A stretch of 64,000 nucleotides of DNA from Phylloscopus collybita (GCA_027886175.1 JAJNNQ010000008.1:6641001-6705000); one strand, 5' to 3'; numbered from the stretch's first letter, positions 1 through 13,689 are shown. Translations and numbers: made by a program. The notes: a model not told the origin generated them from the sequence alone.

Positions 1-565
1 TCTTTACACAAAGAAAAAAAAAAGGAAGGGAGGAGGGAGAAGTGTACATTGACATACTAAGTGAAAAACCTCAAGAAAAATTACAGTAAATTAAAATTTA
101 TTTCCCAAGGGACAGAACATATTTCAGTGGGATGAAGGAAGAAACTAATAGACTTTCTATGAACAGCCTTTTTTATTTAAAGAATAAGCTTTCAGGCAAA
201 TATAATTCTGCAGCCTCCTGAGGATAGCCTTTTTTCTTGTTAGGAATAATACCAATTAAAAAGTGCACAATTAAAAGCACTGAAAGTTTGTCAGTGTACA
301 TTTTCCATGGAGCTGTGCTTTCTATTATGCTGTTGCTTGCTTAACATGCTTTGTGGTGCTGGTTTTAGCAGGACCTGCATCTGTGCTGCCAGTCTGCAGA
401 CAGTAATTAGTTAATGCTGCCAAACATAAATGAATTGTGTCTGCTAATCTAAAGCACTTCCTAACAAATCAAACCTTTTGGGGGTATTTTACAATATTCA
501 AAGCATAAAATTTGACACTCTGGGTTTTTCTCACCTGTTGCTTTCTCCTAAATCTCTGTTTTGGA

Positions 566-589
566 GGGGGGGGAAGGGTTTGTTTGGGG
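566..589 (+). other. Putative G-quadruplex-forming run
   Basis: The + strand has a run of eight G (566-573), then AA, GGG (576-578), a seven-base T-rich loop and GGGG (586-589). Splitting the first run gives four G-tracts with loops of about 2, 2 and 7 bases, which fits the usual quadruplex pattern. It abuts a long T/G tract, so it may simply be part of a slippage-prone repeat. No function is implied. Confidence 0.4.
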
Positions 590-642
590 TTTTTTTTTGT
601 TTTGTTTTGGTGTTTTTGTTTTTGTTTTTGTTTTTTGTTTAA
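579..642 (+). repeat. T-rich (TTTTG)n-like low-complexity tract
   Basis: An imperfect tract of T runs separated by single or double G, with units such as TTTTG and TTTTTG. At least five similar tracts occur later (12.8, 28.0, 37.2, 41.6 and 47.4 kb on the + strand; 20.6 kb on the - strand). Such tracts are simple-sequence DNA and explain Phe/Leu/Cys-rich or Lys/Gln-rich spurious frames nearby. Confidence 0.85.
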
Positions 643-3050
643 GTCCAGATCATATCCATGGTCTTGCACAGCACACTCAGACTAACAACACAACTGAGAA
701 GGCAGTGCTGCAGAGGATGTGTGAGTGAGCAGGCAAGTGAAGAGAAGAACTTAGAACAGCTGTGCTACCAAAGAAGATGTAGAAGGAAATATTATGCCCA
801 GGAAAGGGTTTGCAGTTTGCATGTTCATTATGGACTGAGAAACAATTGTTTTGGTTTTTTTTTCCCAGCCGTTACACTTTCACCCTCAGCTTTGACACTT
901 TTGTGTAGGTCCTGCCTGTCTTCAGCTCAGCTCAGCTCTGTTCAGCATGGCTTGGCTGCCACCTTGACCCCTTCAGCCCCTTTTCCTGCTCCATAGTTTA
1001 TAGTTACTTTTGATCCCTCATTCTCTTTGAGCTGACAGCAGCCATATTGATATTACATGAGTAGCTCTTAGTCCACCCTAAGATCCATATCTGTTGTATT
1101 TCTTGGTCCTAATAAAGGGGTCTCTGCTTGAAAATCAGGGTATTTCATTTAGGGTAAAGGGAATTATATGAAATTTACTTCAGTATTTAATTCTTATTCT
1201 TAAAGTTCTTTCCATTTTTCAAAGCAAAGCTGCTTGGTCTGATTTATGATGGCAGAGTCAAGATGTGGGGGCAAAAAAAAAAGACATTTTTGTTCATTCT
1301 AACCAAATGGTCCTCAATCATTGAAAACTTCAGTTGCACTAAACTGAGGGTACCACCATTTTTCATAGATCTCCTTGAAAATCCATTTCTCGGACACACA
1401 TATACACAAAAGATGATTTCAACAAAGTTACAGGTTTAGAAAGTTGAATGAAAATGCTCCATAGCTAATCTTGACAGTTCCAAGCTGGAGAAAAGCCAGG
1501 GGCCCAGCACAACGCACAGCGAGTGCATTTGTAATAGAATCCAGCAATCAATACACATGACCAGGTTTTCCAGTCCACCACGCTCATCTTGCCAAGCCAG
1601 CAGAGGTCTGGCCGGGAGCATTCCCCGTGTCACGGAGACTCTGATGGCCAGAAGCTGTTGATGATGGCACAGCTGCCCCACACACCAGTTGTCTTATCTC
1701 CTCACAGGGGAGTGAGGGACAGCAGCAGGAGAGGAAAAGCTCTTGTGTCTTGTTTAGCTGGAGATGTGCCCCACAGGAAGGGGGAGTGATGAAGCAGCCC
1801 CTGTATTAGGAAGATTCACAGAAAGCTGGAGTTCCCCAGAAAGCTGTGCGAGGCGGTTGTGATTTCCGCTTCCACATTGCTTTCCAAAGCTGACACATTT
1901 TGGCAGTAAAATCTGCTGACTTTTCTGAACATCCAGCAGCCCAGCTGGAGGAGCTGCAAGATGGCTGTTGTGCATGCACTGACACGGCATTGTGTGAGTT
2001 GGGATCTGACAGACTCAGGAGGCTCAAGTGCTCACGTGAACTGGGATACACCTTTCACACTGACCAAAGTCTGAAGGGTCCCTATGCTGGCTCCCCTCCT
2101 TGCTCACATGCTGCCCAAAGGTCTTGGGGAATGTTCTGTTGAAGGTGGAGCTTTCATGAAAGAGAAGAAATTTTATACAGTGACAAAGAGTTTGGGAGAA
2201 ACGCTCCTGTAGAATGTAGCTCTTCTTTTTCATTTACTTGTCTAGACAGCCAGGAGGCTTTGCTTTGGATGGTGGAGTTTTGATGGATTTTAATCCCCAA
2301 GCTATTTTTGATTCCTGGTCACATTTATGACATATACAGTCAGCTTTTTTTTTTTTTCTCCTTCAAGATGCATACATCCATAGACTTGAATGGGTGTAGG
2401 AAAGATAAATGGCTAAGGGAAAAGGAAATTAGCCTGAATGTTCTTAGAGCAGGAGCAAGGAGACTGTATAAAGGCAGACTGTGTGACAGAGATAAAAACT
2501 AAATGAAAATTAAGGCTCAAGAGGAGGCCTGGCTGATGGGGGGGAGGAAGTCCAAATATTTTCAGATAATACCCAAAAGATGAAATGTAAAAAATGCTCC
2601 ATTAAATCCCATTTCCCCCTTACTTTGATATTTTAATTTCCCATTTCACTTTCTTTCATAATTTCCTTCTACCATTCCAATGCTACTCACTCTGTAGTGA
2701 AAACCTACTGTTGCAAATCATTTTCCCACAGACCCATCCTTTAGCCCAGTAATATTCAGTGTCTGTCCAGTCTGATTTTGATACCTATCAGAATACAGAG
2801 CTGGCAGAGAGGTTCACTTCCCTTTCTAAGATTGTAGCTGAAAGTTCAAATGTGGGCAGTCAAAACAGAGAGAAGCATGTGTTCTTCAGAAATAAAATGG
2901 CAAAACTGGGATGTGCAAAATGCACACATACTTTACATCATCGTGCAGCACTTAAGTATCTCTACAAGCAGCTTCATTGTTTAATTATTTTCATTTTGTT
3001 GCAAGTTTCTTATGCATAATGATAATTTGTCCACTCAGATTTATGTTATT

Positions 3051-3125
3051 GCAGGCTTCAGTCCAGCAAAGCACTTAAGCACTCTATTAACTTTAAGCAC
3101 ATAAGTAGTCCCATTGCTGGCTTGG
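3051..3125. repeat. Relic of ancient palindromic (MITE-like) repeat, one arm
   Basis: The segment reads as CAGTCCAGCAAAGCACTTAA, then a TTAACTTTAAGCAC block, then AGTAGTCCCATTG. This order matches, from memory, one arm of an old palindromic non-autonomous DNA repeat frequent in crocodilian and turtle genomes and found as fossils in birds. The opposite arm is not evident, so the copy is truncated. I recognise the pattern but cannot give a reliable family name. Related degenerate pieces are seen at 10.59, 11.93 and perhaps 32.24 kb. Confidence 0.6.
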
Positions 3126-6100
3126 GGCCATAATAGAGGAAAAGAATGTTTCAGGAGAAATTGTGCTTTTCAGAGGGTAGGTGGGTGTGTTTTTTGTTTT
3201 GTTTAAAGTGTCAACAGCACAGTTTATTTAGCTGCCCTTTAGACAGTAATCTTATTAGTAAAATTGGCAGGATTAAGAGGCTATTAAACAAAATCTGTGT
3301 GTTTTCACATCAGTTAAAATCTGTACTGTATTCCCTTGGAATCTGTTGTGCAATAACTGGATTTTAATGTAGCCACGTCACTTAAGATTGCATTAAAATA
3401 TATTTATTAAATCATTTTGCTGCTCTGGGTGGGTTGGTAGTTGAAAATGTAGAGAGGCTTTTCTGACTTTGAAAGAGTTTTTAGTAGGATTTCTTTCTGT
3501 TTTCTTTCATCAATCAAACCACATTTGTTTACCAAGGAACTTGTAGTCAATGTTAATTTTATGGACATTCTGCTGGGTCCAGAACGAAGCCATCTGTCCC
3601 CAGAGGTGGCTGGGGTGAGCAGTCTGTCCATCACGTTGGTGTACTCCAGACGGTGAGGACAATGGATGTCATCAGAGTTTGGCTGCTTTGTTTTCTTATT
3701 GCAGAAAACTCAGCACAGCAGTTCTGTCCCTCTCTTTCCTGCATCTTATCACTTTCAGATATGCATTTGTACCATGAAAAAGCCAGTAATCAATAAGATT
3801 AATTTTATTTGTATGTGGAAACCTCAGTGCCCTTAATGAAAAAAAAAAAAAAAAACCAAACAAAAACAACTTTGTTAAAACCAAGAATTTAAAAACCAAA
3901 GCACACACCAGTTTTAAAACTAATCATAATAAAGTCTGCTCTGTCCCCCTAAAAATAAGCAAAATCAAATCTCCCCAAGGAAGAAAGAGTGTCTCTAACT
4001 AACTGTGTCATACTCTTATTTGATAGAAAGGTTTCTGGTACTAATAGAATAAATAACCTGTTTGCTCAGAATTCACTTGTATTAACATTCCTGGCAGTGA
4101 TTTCCTTTTCATGTTAAAATACAAAGCTTTATATAAGGTGCTGCTATGTTTGTACTAGAGATTCACTTACTCTGACAGCTGATATATTTGTAATTGTGAT
4201 AGAATACTGGCTTCAGTGCTCGGCCCTGCTCCTTTGATATAAGCAGGTGACTCCTAACATTTATTGATGGTTTGGGGGATGGTTTGATGGAAAAAGTTGG
4301 ATCACTGCAAAGTAATTCCTCAGGTCTTCTGAAGTTTTTTATTGACTGCTTTGATCTTTGTTCTGCAGATGTAGAAATAACATTGCCTACAATCTGTAGG
4401 TGTTCTCTGCACTTTTTCAACTAATTGTTTTGTGCATCTGACAAGATGCAAATTTACCCAGATCTGTCTACAAAGAGGCTTCTCTCCTGCCTGCTCTTTT
4501 TTGTAGAAAATAAAAACCTGCTATTTTTACCTACTTCAAAAAATTGATTCTGAGTGTGACTTTTGACATGCCTGCCTTCACTACTCCCAGACATCACCAG
4601 CTACCTGCCTGTGCTGCAGCATCCATCCTGGCTGGCATGTGGGACTGAGCCAGGAAGGAGAACAGCTCAAGATGGAAAAGAGCATTTCAGAGTGGGGAAT
4701 TCCCCTGGCTGTACAGCAGACATGGAATGTCACATACTGATAATGCATTTCTTACACAGTGATTTACAGGCTGGTGGGCACAGCCTTGTGATTACACAGA
4801 CACACTCACTCTACCTTTTAAAGCAGACTAACCTGGGCATCCGTAGCAGAGGGGCTGCAGTGGCCTGGAAGCTGGGGAAATATGCAGGTGGTCAGCTTGA
4901 GGTGAGTTCTGCAATACAGTAACACTTATTTGAACTACTTAATTTTAAAAAGTGTCAATACCCTGATACTAGAGAGTGCAATTGATGAGTTTTGAGAGCT
5001 AAAGGCACTGGAAGCTTCTTCCCCACACATGGACTTAAGAGGTAAATAGCTTCTCAGCCTCCCCAAGTATCATTTTACCTTTTCACAGGCTGCTCCTCAC
5101 ACCCTAATACATTTATACAACTCTTATTTGTGAAGAGAGTGTTTCTGAATCCTCAGGAGAATCAGAACATCTCATCACCTTTTCATCCAAATTTAATTTA
5201 ATTGCGTTGCTCAGGGTTTTTTTGATGTTGGATCCTTTTCAGCAATCCTCTCTCTTAACAAAGCTGAATTTCCACTCGAATTTGATGTGAAAAATGCTTG
5301 AATAAGGAGTACCATGAAGACTCAGCTCTCATCCTTCTAAGTCATTAATAGTTATTAACTTGATTTCCAAAAGTGCTGAGCACCTAAAGCTCTTAGAAGA
5401 GATTAGCACAGGAACTGCTGATACTAAATTCCTCCTCTGGAAAGTACACACTCCCTCAAAGTCATTGAGAGGGGCTGGGCACAAGAAAACCACTTCCAAA
5501 CTGCTCAGTGGCATGAGGAAGAGAGATAGAAGGAGTGTCAACAGAACAGGTGTGATTTCTTGCATACTGGGAGATCTGCAGAGGGGCTGTGACTCAGGCA
5601 GGGTGACTCTGACGTCACTGATGGCACTGCATGGCTCCCTGTTCAGAACCTGGTGGCTCCTCATCCCATATTGATGGGAGATCATAGCACAGCTCAGTTC
5701 TTAGGGGTTAGGATGCATCTGTTCCTTTAAAAATAGGAAATTTCAATCCCTAATGCCACACTGAGGAGAAATACTCCAGAAAGTTTTTGAATGTGTTGCA
5801 TTTGGTATTGGTACATTCTTCATTAAATATAAATTTCCAAACTACTGGGCTTGGATGTGTAGTAATGGTTATTGCTGCTTATATCCTGTCGATGTGTGTT
5901 AGAGTTCAGAACTCTTTTCTGGAAGTTTGATGATACAACAAGACTGGTTGTACTTCTGGCATCCTGGCTCTGGTGGAATAAATGAACAGAACTCACATTG
6001 GTTTTGTTCAGATCACAAAATTCATGTTGAATTCAGCAGTGGCAGAAATTTAGTGCATATCACCACTAGCTAAAATAGAAATGCCAACCTTTTTTTGTTA

Positions 6101-9100
6101 ATTTAACTACAAATTCCACGCTGGATTTCCCTCATTTTTTGTTGCTTGCTATAATTTCACTAGTAATAAATTGGATCCATAAATAACTATGGATCCAAGT
6201 TCATTTCCAAATTATTTTAATATAACTTTCATCAGAAATTTTATTTTTCAGAAGTTTGTTACAATGTAAATTACCTTTACCTAAATAAACATGAACATAT
6301 GTATTCATATGTATGTCTTTGCATATATATGTGCATAAAAGTATATAATGAGCCTAGATATTAGGGGTTTTTCTTAGATAAGAATGTCACAATATATTCA
6401 AGGTCCAGTAATATATTACTTTTTTTATTGCTCTAAAAAGCCTTGAATTCTTGCAGAATATGGTTTAGTGGGTCAAACATCCCCTTTCCTCTCATTTATC
6501 AGCCTTTTGATCTTGTGTCAGGTCTAAATGTTGGCATGCTCAGGCCATAACAGTGTGCTGCAAGATCACAAAAAGGCACAGTTCTATCTTTAAAAACTTA
6601 CGGGCATCCTGGTGCTACATCCCAGCATAGCTGAGCAGACGTGGTATTGAGTTCCCCCAAGTCTTCACTACCCCTTTGTCTATTATTTTTTTTTATAGTT
6701 TTGTTCTGCATTCCTTCCACTCAACCTCAAGTGGATGGAAGCCTGTTAGTTTATTACTTACATATGTCTGCACCCTTTTACCTCAGCAGGGAAAGACAAA
6801 ATATCGAGGAGGACTGTAGGTTTGGGATGGTCAACTAATCCTTCCCCACCTTGAACTAATCGACAGGCTGATGTGTTATTGTGCTGAGCTCTGTTCTTCA
6901 GCGCATTGCCAGTGGGGTTTCAATTTGTAGAAGCATAAACAGATACTAAAGTAAAAAGAATGGTGCAGTGATTTGTTAGCAGAGTTCAGATCAAATTATC
7001 ACAGCGGTCCCCTGCTGACAGTCCTAACAATTACCTCCTTTTTCTTGCTCTTTCAAATGTTTTCTGTTTCACTTAGGTCTTGGTAAATAGTGTGCTTCTC
7101 ACTGTGCTTTATTTATTTACCTACAAAAGGAAAAGAAATTGAAACCTCAGCTTTCAGTCAAGTGTCTGCGTGTCTATATATTTTGTCCTAACTTAGATGT
7201 GTTAATACCTTTTTGTTTTCTTTTTTTAAAAAAATAAGTATATAGGTAAGGTAACTAAAGATGGTTTCAGCTTTCTAGTGCATACCTATTTTTATAACAT
7301 TTTCTACTTCTTTTATAGTTTTGATCATGGCAGTACAGATCCTGAAATTTGAAAAACTTTTGAGAAGAGCAGCTGCAAAATAGGAAATGAATAGAATGTT
7401 GTACACATTAAGCCAATATTAAGAGTTTAAAGCATTTGAGTCCTATTTTGAAATCAAATTGGGTGTATATCAGTAGATATGATTCCATTTTCACAGAATA
7501 TAGTTGACGTTCTGTACAAGTTGTCTAGAATTAACTTAAACATTTGTTTCCACTCTTTTTCTCTTACCTATTTTCAACTCTTGACTTTCACTCTTGCAGA
7601 GTTACATTCGTCTGCTTCTTACAATTCTAGTGGGACTGATTTATCATCATTTGCTAACATATCTGTCTCAAAATCTGAGCTTTGATCAGCTTGTATTTTA
7701 TAACTTACATCTGTTCTGTGTTTAACCTTTTGTAATGCTGTTTCTCAAAAATATTATCTAGTTTAACAAAAGAATCATGTTAGTCTATGCGTGTTGTTAA
7801 ACGTACCTAAAGAAAGAAAAATCCTACATACCTGTCTATTTTGTTGTATTTTTGTTACTTAGTCTCTTTTTCATTAAATCTATAAATCTGTCACACTAAC
7901 TTTTTCCCGTGGTTGCTGCTGAATTACAAACTTCCCCTTCCTGTTCCTTCTCTCCCTCTTTTTTCCCACAATCCCAGCTTGTGCTTCACAGCAACACCAC
8001 CAGCAGCATCATTGCTCTGGCCTGTTTGCTGCTGCAGGATCCAGCTCCAGCTTATAAAAGAGCAAAAGTAGTGATTAAAAGTACTCCCACAGTAGGCTGC
8101 AGGGGACAGCAGGAAGCTTCTTGGTTTTCAATGAAATGACTAAAACTAAAAATTCTGTCTGGGACTGACATTAATCCTCCCACCACGATGAGTCCTTGCA
8201 GTGAGATAGATGAATAGTGGGTTTGGTGAAGCATGGAGACACATCTGCATGTTCTGTTGGTAACTAATCTGTCTTCAAGAAAGTAGGTTTCATTTAAAAG
8301 GACTTAGCTCCAGACTGGCTCTGTCTTGGGTCAGACTGGGTAATACTGGGACAAGAGTGAGAGATGTGTGGAGAAGCCTTTAGAAAGTTGTCAGCTGTTC
8401 CCTTCACTTCTAAATAAATGAGCCTTGCCTAGCACTGAGCAGGCTAGTAAAACTGATGAAATAATGAAATGTTTTTCCTTGGGATTTTTTTGTCATCTTC
8501 TGATGTGAGGGGGAAAGTCAGCCCTGCTCTGCTCTGAGGGAAGCACAGCCATTGTGTAAGGGCCATCAGCAAGGTGGCACTGCCCAGGGGCCTCAGGGAC
8601 AAACGCTCTTGGTGCCAGGGCACCCTCTGACTTGTTCTGTGCACTCCTATGGCCACGCCAGTTGCCTGAAACTAGCCTCAGCCATTCTCCAGCAGCTAAG
8701 AAGCTTTTGAAGTCCTTCTGGCTAAGTCCACAGCCACAGATAGTAAATGCACAAACAGCTTGATCCTGACTATATTGGTGTCTGGATGAATCTGGCCTGA
8801 GGGCCCAATCAGAGAAGAAATACCCACAGAAATCTAAGTAATTCCAACTCACATGCCTTTCCAAAGCAGTAGACAATTTTAATACAAATGGAAATTTTAT
8901 TGGCATAGTGGCTAAACACAGTCTTGGCATAAGTGGATTCGGGGGAGCTATACTTGCTTGTAGCAGAGCAAATTTTGGCTTCAGGAGTGAAGATATAAAG
9001 CTGAGAAGCTATATATTTTGAGCCAGCAAGGACATTACAAAAGGCAGAAGGATAACTCGTATGACATCACTTCCTTCTAAAAGATTATAAGCTGTGGAAA

Positions 9101-10560
9101 AAGATTAGTTACTTTTTCTGCAAATAGCTTAGGAAACTTGGGCAGGTATGTTGAATGCATTGAGTGGATCAGTGGCAACAAATAAAGACACCTGTGTAGT
9201 GATTAATTAAAAACAAAACTCAAAGCATGGCCTGTCAGAAAGAAGCATATACAGTACAACCAGTGTATTTGGAGTATGTTTGGATAAAAGGAAACAAAAA
9301 AAAAAGTAGGATTACAGTCAATAACAAGAGCAGTTAATGAATGAAAGGCAGTAGTAGAGCTGGAATCAAATAATAACATTTACTGCTCTTTGTCATTTGA
9401 GCCACTTCTCAAGAAAGGCATGCAGCACTGCCCCTGCTTGTAAGTAGGGAGATGAAGTGGCAAACCCAGGAACTGAATTTATTTTTTCTGGAACCCTTCC
9501 AGTACTGTAAATATAAGACTAAAGAGATGGCAGTTGACTATTCTCCTGTACCCAAATTCCCCTGCTATAAGTCTACACAGAAGATATTAATCCTATTTCA
9601 TTGTTTTTTATCCTGGGAAATTGCAAAACTCTGTTCTGCATGATTTAATCTCAGAAATCATCCATTTTTGCCAAAAAGTTCAAATTTGTACAGGGTAATT
9701 CTTCTATGGAGCTCCTGTTTGCTTCACCATTCTTTCTAAGAATATGTAAATATTTTGATAATTATACCAGACACAACAGAAACACACTGTTTTCCATTCT
9801 CAAATTGACATTTAAAGGTGTTGAACATTTTACCTTATCTCAAGTAAGTTGCCTGGGTTAACTAATTTTTTGTTTTGAATGTGCACCAGCTACAGACAGA
9901 CCAGAAGCACATGTTCCTCAACAACAACCACAGCTGACTTGTGGTTTGCATGTTGATTTTTAATTTGGTAGCATACATTCATATACAACTCCTTTGAAGG
10001 AACCAATAGAGAAGGACTGGCTAAAAGTTACAGAAAGTATCTTTTGCTCAAAGGAGCTCACAAGACGTTAATCTTTGAAAAATGCAGAAGCCTATTAAAG
10101 ATAAAAAACATAAACAAGTGTAAGGCACCTCTTAAAGTCTTTGACAAAGGTCTCAGGTGTAGAGGGGTTAAAGCGATATCTTGTTCCTCTAAATATTTCG
10201 ACAGACAGACTTTTGATTGCATTATCTATTAAAAAAAAATTGCTTTGAACCTTCCGCCAATGCAGACCACTTGTGCTTTCTCAAACTAACAAAGGTTCGG
10301 TCAACAGATAAGAATTTCTGACCGTGGAAGGGCAGCTGCTTTCCTTTCATCTTTCTCCTGGTGTGTATATGAAATGTTTGCTTAGCCTGGCCCTGCTATC
10401 ATGAGGACTTTTTTTTTTTCCCTTAATCCTTCCTCTAATTTGAATCCTACACCCAGTCTGCAAATAAGACATGAAGAAAATTTAGATTTCAGCAGTGCAG
10501 GGTAATCCTGCTGGATGCTGAGTACTTCAGCCCCAGATCAGCACAATACCTAGTCTTATC
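3126..10560. other. Unique AT-rich non-coding sequence
   Basis: I see no gene. Contents include an A run near 3839-3855, an alternating-purine/pyrimidine AT patch at 6295-6355, a short inverted repeat (6171-6198) and a moderately GC-rich patch at 8500-8700. That patch carries the longest open frame of the window (145 codons, minus strand), judged spurious because it lacks any recognisable domain and its composition looks random. An octamer-type motif ATGCAAAT occurs at 4446-4453. Nothing else stands out. Confidence 0.55.
6171..6198. repeat. Perfect 11-bp inverted repeat (TTGGATCCATA), 6-base loop
   Basis: Arms at 6171-6181 and 6188-6198 are exact reverse complements around the loop AATAAC. 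Each arm contains GGATCC. This could form a small hairpin or cruciform. It is isolated, with no neighbouring gene, T-tail or transposon sequence that would explain it. Chance occurrence in AT-rich DNA or a MITE remnant are both possible. Confidence 0.8.
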
Positions 10561-10564
10561 TGAC

Positions 10565-10632
10565 TATACATATGCTTATCTGTAAACCTAAACTTAAGCA
10601 TATGATTAAATGCTCTGATTGATTAGGACTAA
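10565..10632. repeat. Relic of ancient palindromic repeat, inner and right arm
   Basis: CATATGCTTA (10569-10578) and TAAGCATATG (10595-10604) are a perfect 10-bp inverted repeat. The sequence after it, to about 10631, follows the right-arm pattern of the repeat seen at 3.05 kb (AAGCATATGATTAAATGCTC, then a TGATTAGGAC-like end). The left arm upstream is much more degenerate. I infer a decayed palindromic MITE-like element. The similarity is judged from memory of the family, not from alignment. Confidence 0.5.
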
Positions 10633-11929
10633 TGATCCTGGCTGAAGTATTAAGCCCAGTGAGAGAAGTTTGTTTTACAGGCAATTTCGCTGTTGTTTTT
10701 CTTCTATTGTTACTTCTCACCAGAGAAGGTAATTAAGGAAGTGTTTGTTTTAAGAGCACCAGAGCAATTTCTGTAATTTTTTTTTATCTGATTCTTGAAA
10801 ATTCACTTGTGACCAGCCTTGTGTTTATTAGTATTTTATTACATATTTTTCTTCAAAAGCAAACACAATCCTAGAAATTGTGCCAATGATATCCAGGTAT
10901 GTCTCTTCCTTCTCAAGAAGCCTAATCCATGTGCAATGTTAATGAGAAAAATATTAAGACAAAATGCGTAAAATTGCTTTCTAGAAAGGTTCAATCTATA
11001 TGTAAATGCAGGGGTTGAATACAAGAGAACTGGCTAACAGTATCCTGAAGGAAAGATGGTATTCACGTGGACTGGATCATTATAAATGTATGCTTTCAGA
11101 TGCTGCCTACTTTAACATTATATGGTTTCCTAATGAGAAAAAAAATTGTGCTTTGTTTTACTTCCTTCTTGCCTCTTTCAGCCTGTCGCTCTCTCTGGCT
11201 TTTCATTTTAGCAGGCAGGCCTGGTGGAGTGAGTAGTATTGTTAAATCAGGAAGTTTGAGTTTCTGATTTTTGTGTGACACCTGGAAAGGATGAGTGTAA
11301 GGCAGTAACAGGTCACCTGATGGTTTATGAGATTTTGACTTCCAAAGATGTTTAATAAGGATCACTTGTCATGTCATATTGCTTGAAACAAGTGTGGAAA
11401 TCAAAGCTTGAAGGATATGTTTGAACAGGGAAAAAGCTGTCTTTCCTGCATGTTGCCTTCACAAGAGAGTTTCCTCAGGCAGGCTGGGCAGGAGACTATC
11501 AAGTTCTTGTCTGTGCCTTGCACTGACAGTGCACTGGCTTTGAGCACCAGTTCCTGAATACCCAGTTCCATAGCATCAGACTAAGAGACAGTAATGAAGG
11601 ATAACAGCTTCTCACGTTTTATCCACAAGGAGAGGGAATTCTTCTGGAAGGATTTGTTATGAGCAAAGTGTCTCACTGTCTTGCCTGTGTCATCCTGACC
11701 ACCACAGTAAAGCTTACAAAGAAAGGAATGGAGGGAGTTTGGAGACATGTGAAGGACAAGGCAACAGTCAAACCTTACATTTTCTGAGGGCTGAGGGGAT
11801 CTATTTTCCCTTGCAGGATTCCATTAAATTTTCTTAGCATTAAACTGCAAGTATTTTAAGCTACTGCCCTCTGGAAGAGAAGCCATGTGCTTTCATGACA
11901 CTCAAACTTTGATCCTAAGTTGCTGTAAA

Positions 11930-11995
11930 GCTCCAGTTCAGCAAAATGCTTGTGTGTGCTTGATTTTAAATACATGAATACTTACAGTGACAGAA
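11930..11995. repeat. Second relic of the 3.05-kb palindromic repeat
   Basis: The order AGTTCAGCAAAATGCTTGTG, a GTGCTTGATTTTAAATAC block, then ATGAATACTTACA parallels the arm at 3051-3125 with many substitutions. A possible opposite arm lies about 130 bp downstream (12131-12165), with TTAAGTGCATACTTAA-like sequence. If both belong together the element is roughly 235 bp with a degenerate centre. Identification rests on the order of short shared words, so it is moderate at best. Confidence 0.45.
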
Positions 11996-12824
11996 TGGTC
12001 AAGAGCAGCATGAAGTCTACTTTGCTTCACAGCTAAGCCAGTATGTAACTTATGAGTAGGTTGTATTATCAGTCTAGGGCACCTATTTCTATACAACCCT
12101 GCCCTGGAAATGCCTTCCCTGGAACTGGTGAGATTTAAGTGCATACTTAATTTAGGAAGAGCAGGGGAAAGAATGAATATGCTAGATTTATATGCAGTTT
12201 ATCTTCTGGTGGCCTAAATAACTTCTCACATCCTTATTCAAATTCTTAGGCTGTTTAAATGTTTTTCCTTTCCAAGACTTTTCTGGAAACACTCTGTTGT
12301 TCCTTTCATAGAAACATTTTGCTGTGCCTTTCAGATTTTTTTAACATCTATGTAATTAATGAATAATGGCTGATGTCCTCTTTCCTCATCTGACGAATTT
12401 TTTTGCATCTTGTGTAAAAACACTAATCTGTTTCTACAGGTTTTTTGCTCCAATGTCTTGCACATAAAAGTCTATGTGTGGCTATTTCCCAGATTTATGT
12501 AAATAATTAAATCTGAGCTAGTTCTTTCAATACTGAAAATTTGTATTGCTCAAAGACAAAATCTTTAGCTGGGACTTGAGAAGGAATGCAGGTCATCTTG
12601 TGCTGCTGACTGGCATCTGTGGATGACCACCTCTGTGACAGATGGACCTGGATTTTTTTCACAGGGATAAATTTTGAATAATTGTTGATCTGCTACCAGT
12701 GGAACCAACAAGAGCTTGGTAATTCACTTCAGACCATGCAGAATCACGAACAATTGAAAAAAATAAATTAGGAAACTCAAATGTTTTAGAATTAATTCTT
12801 CACAATACAAAATTATTTCACTGT

Positions 12825-12930
12825 TGTTGTGGTGTGGTTGTTTTTTGTTTGGTGGTTTTGTTTGTTTGTTTGTTGTTTTGTTTTTGTTTGTCTGTGGTGG
12901 TTTTTGTTTTTTGTTTGTTTTTTTTAATTA
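12825..12930 (+). repeat. T/G-rich low-complexity tract
   Basis: About 100 bases made almost only of T and G, with TTTG and GTTT units and GGTGG interruptions. An apparent 62-codon frame across it is rich in Phe, Val, Gly, Leu and Cys, purely from the base composition, and should not be called a gene. Confidence 0.9.
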
Positions 12931-13689
12931 TCCATTGGTACCACTAAGCCTTCTCTGTAAGGAAGATAAAAGATCTGCCATGGCCTTCTTTGCTTATTTT
13001 CCTCAACAGTGAATTTTTCATAGGAAAAATTAATGGTTTTGTGTTAGATTTATCTGTTGTCAAGGCTACTGTTGATGATATAGCATGGCTGCTATCTGCC
13101 ATGTAAGGGGATTCTGCTGTTTATGTGTCAACAGCAACTGTAAGCCCTGTAGCCTGATTTCCTGTATTACACAGGTCACAGAATTTGATGAGGGTCACAG
13201 GAGGGACCCCATAATAGCTCTATGTATACAGAAGCAAAATACCAAGGGGAAAAATTATCACTGAGAGTATTAGTCAACAGTGTGTTGAGCTCATGCTGTT
13301 GTTTCGATTACTTAACGCATGGTTGTACCAGCAGGTCTGTAGTTCCAGTGATGATAAACCTTTAGGAAAAGGATTGGGTGGGGGTCCTGTCTCTCAGGGG
13401 TTTGTAACTCTCTTTATAAATCCCCACCCACAAGGTGGGACATGGTCCATTTAATCACAGTGGGAGAACGTGAAATGCTGCCATTATTACCTCCAGACTT
13501 GTTGCATTTACTCACCAAGTCATGCATGCCCTCCCTAAGTGTCACTGTCTGAAATAAGTTTAATTTCCACAATCACAAGACAGCATTTTGTTACTTTTGC
13601 AACGTTTCAGCTGCTGAGATGCATTTTGATTATACTGATCAAAGAGTCATTGAGCATTGGAAGTTCATATTGGCTGTGATTCTGCCTGA

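Larger units (their letters stand above)
1..3050. other. Unique non-coding sequence, left edge
   Basis: No supportable gene is seen. The stretch is AT-rich, with a G-rich/T-rich low-complexity tract (566-642), a short TCAGC pentamer run near 921-947 and a 13-base T run at 2345-2357. From about 1480 to 1990 the sequence is more complex and GC-richer, with scattered CpGs. The part around 1804-1930 looks like unique, possibly constrained DNA. Open frames on both strands here are short, overlap each other and resemble no protein family I know. Confidence 0.6.

Noticed and set aside
8493..8930. 145-codon minus-strand open frame, the longest in the window
   Set aside because: No domain, signal or membrane pattern; composition looks random; a shorter frame overlaps it in another phase on the same strand.
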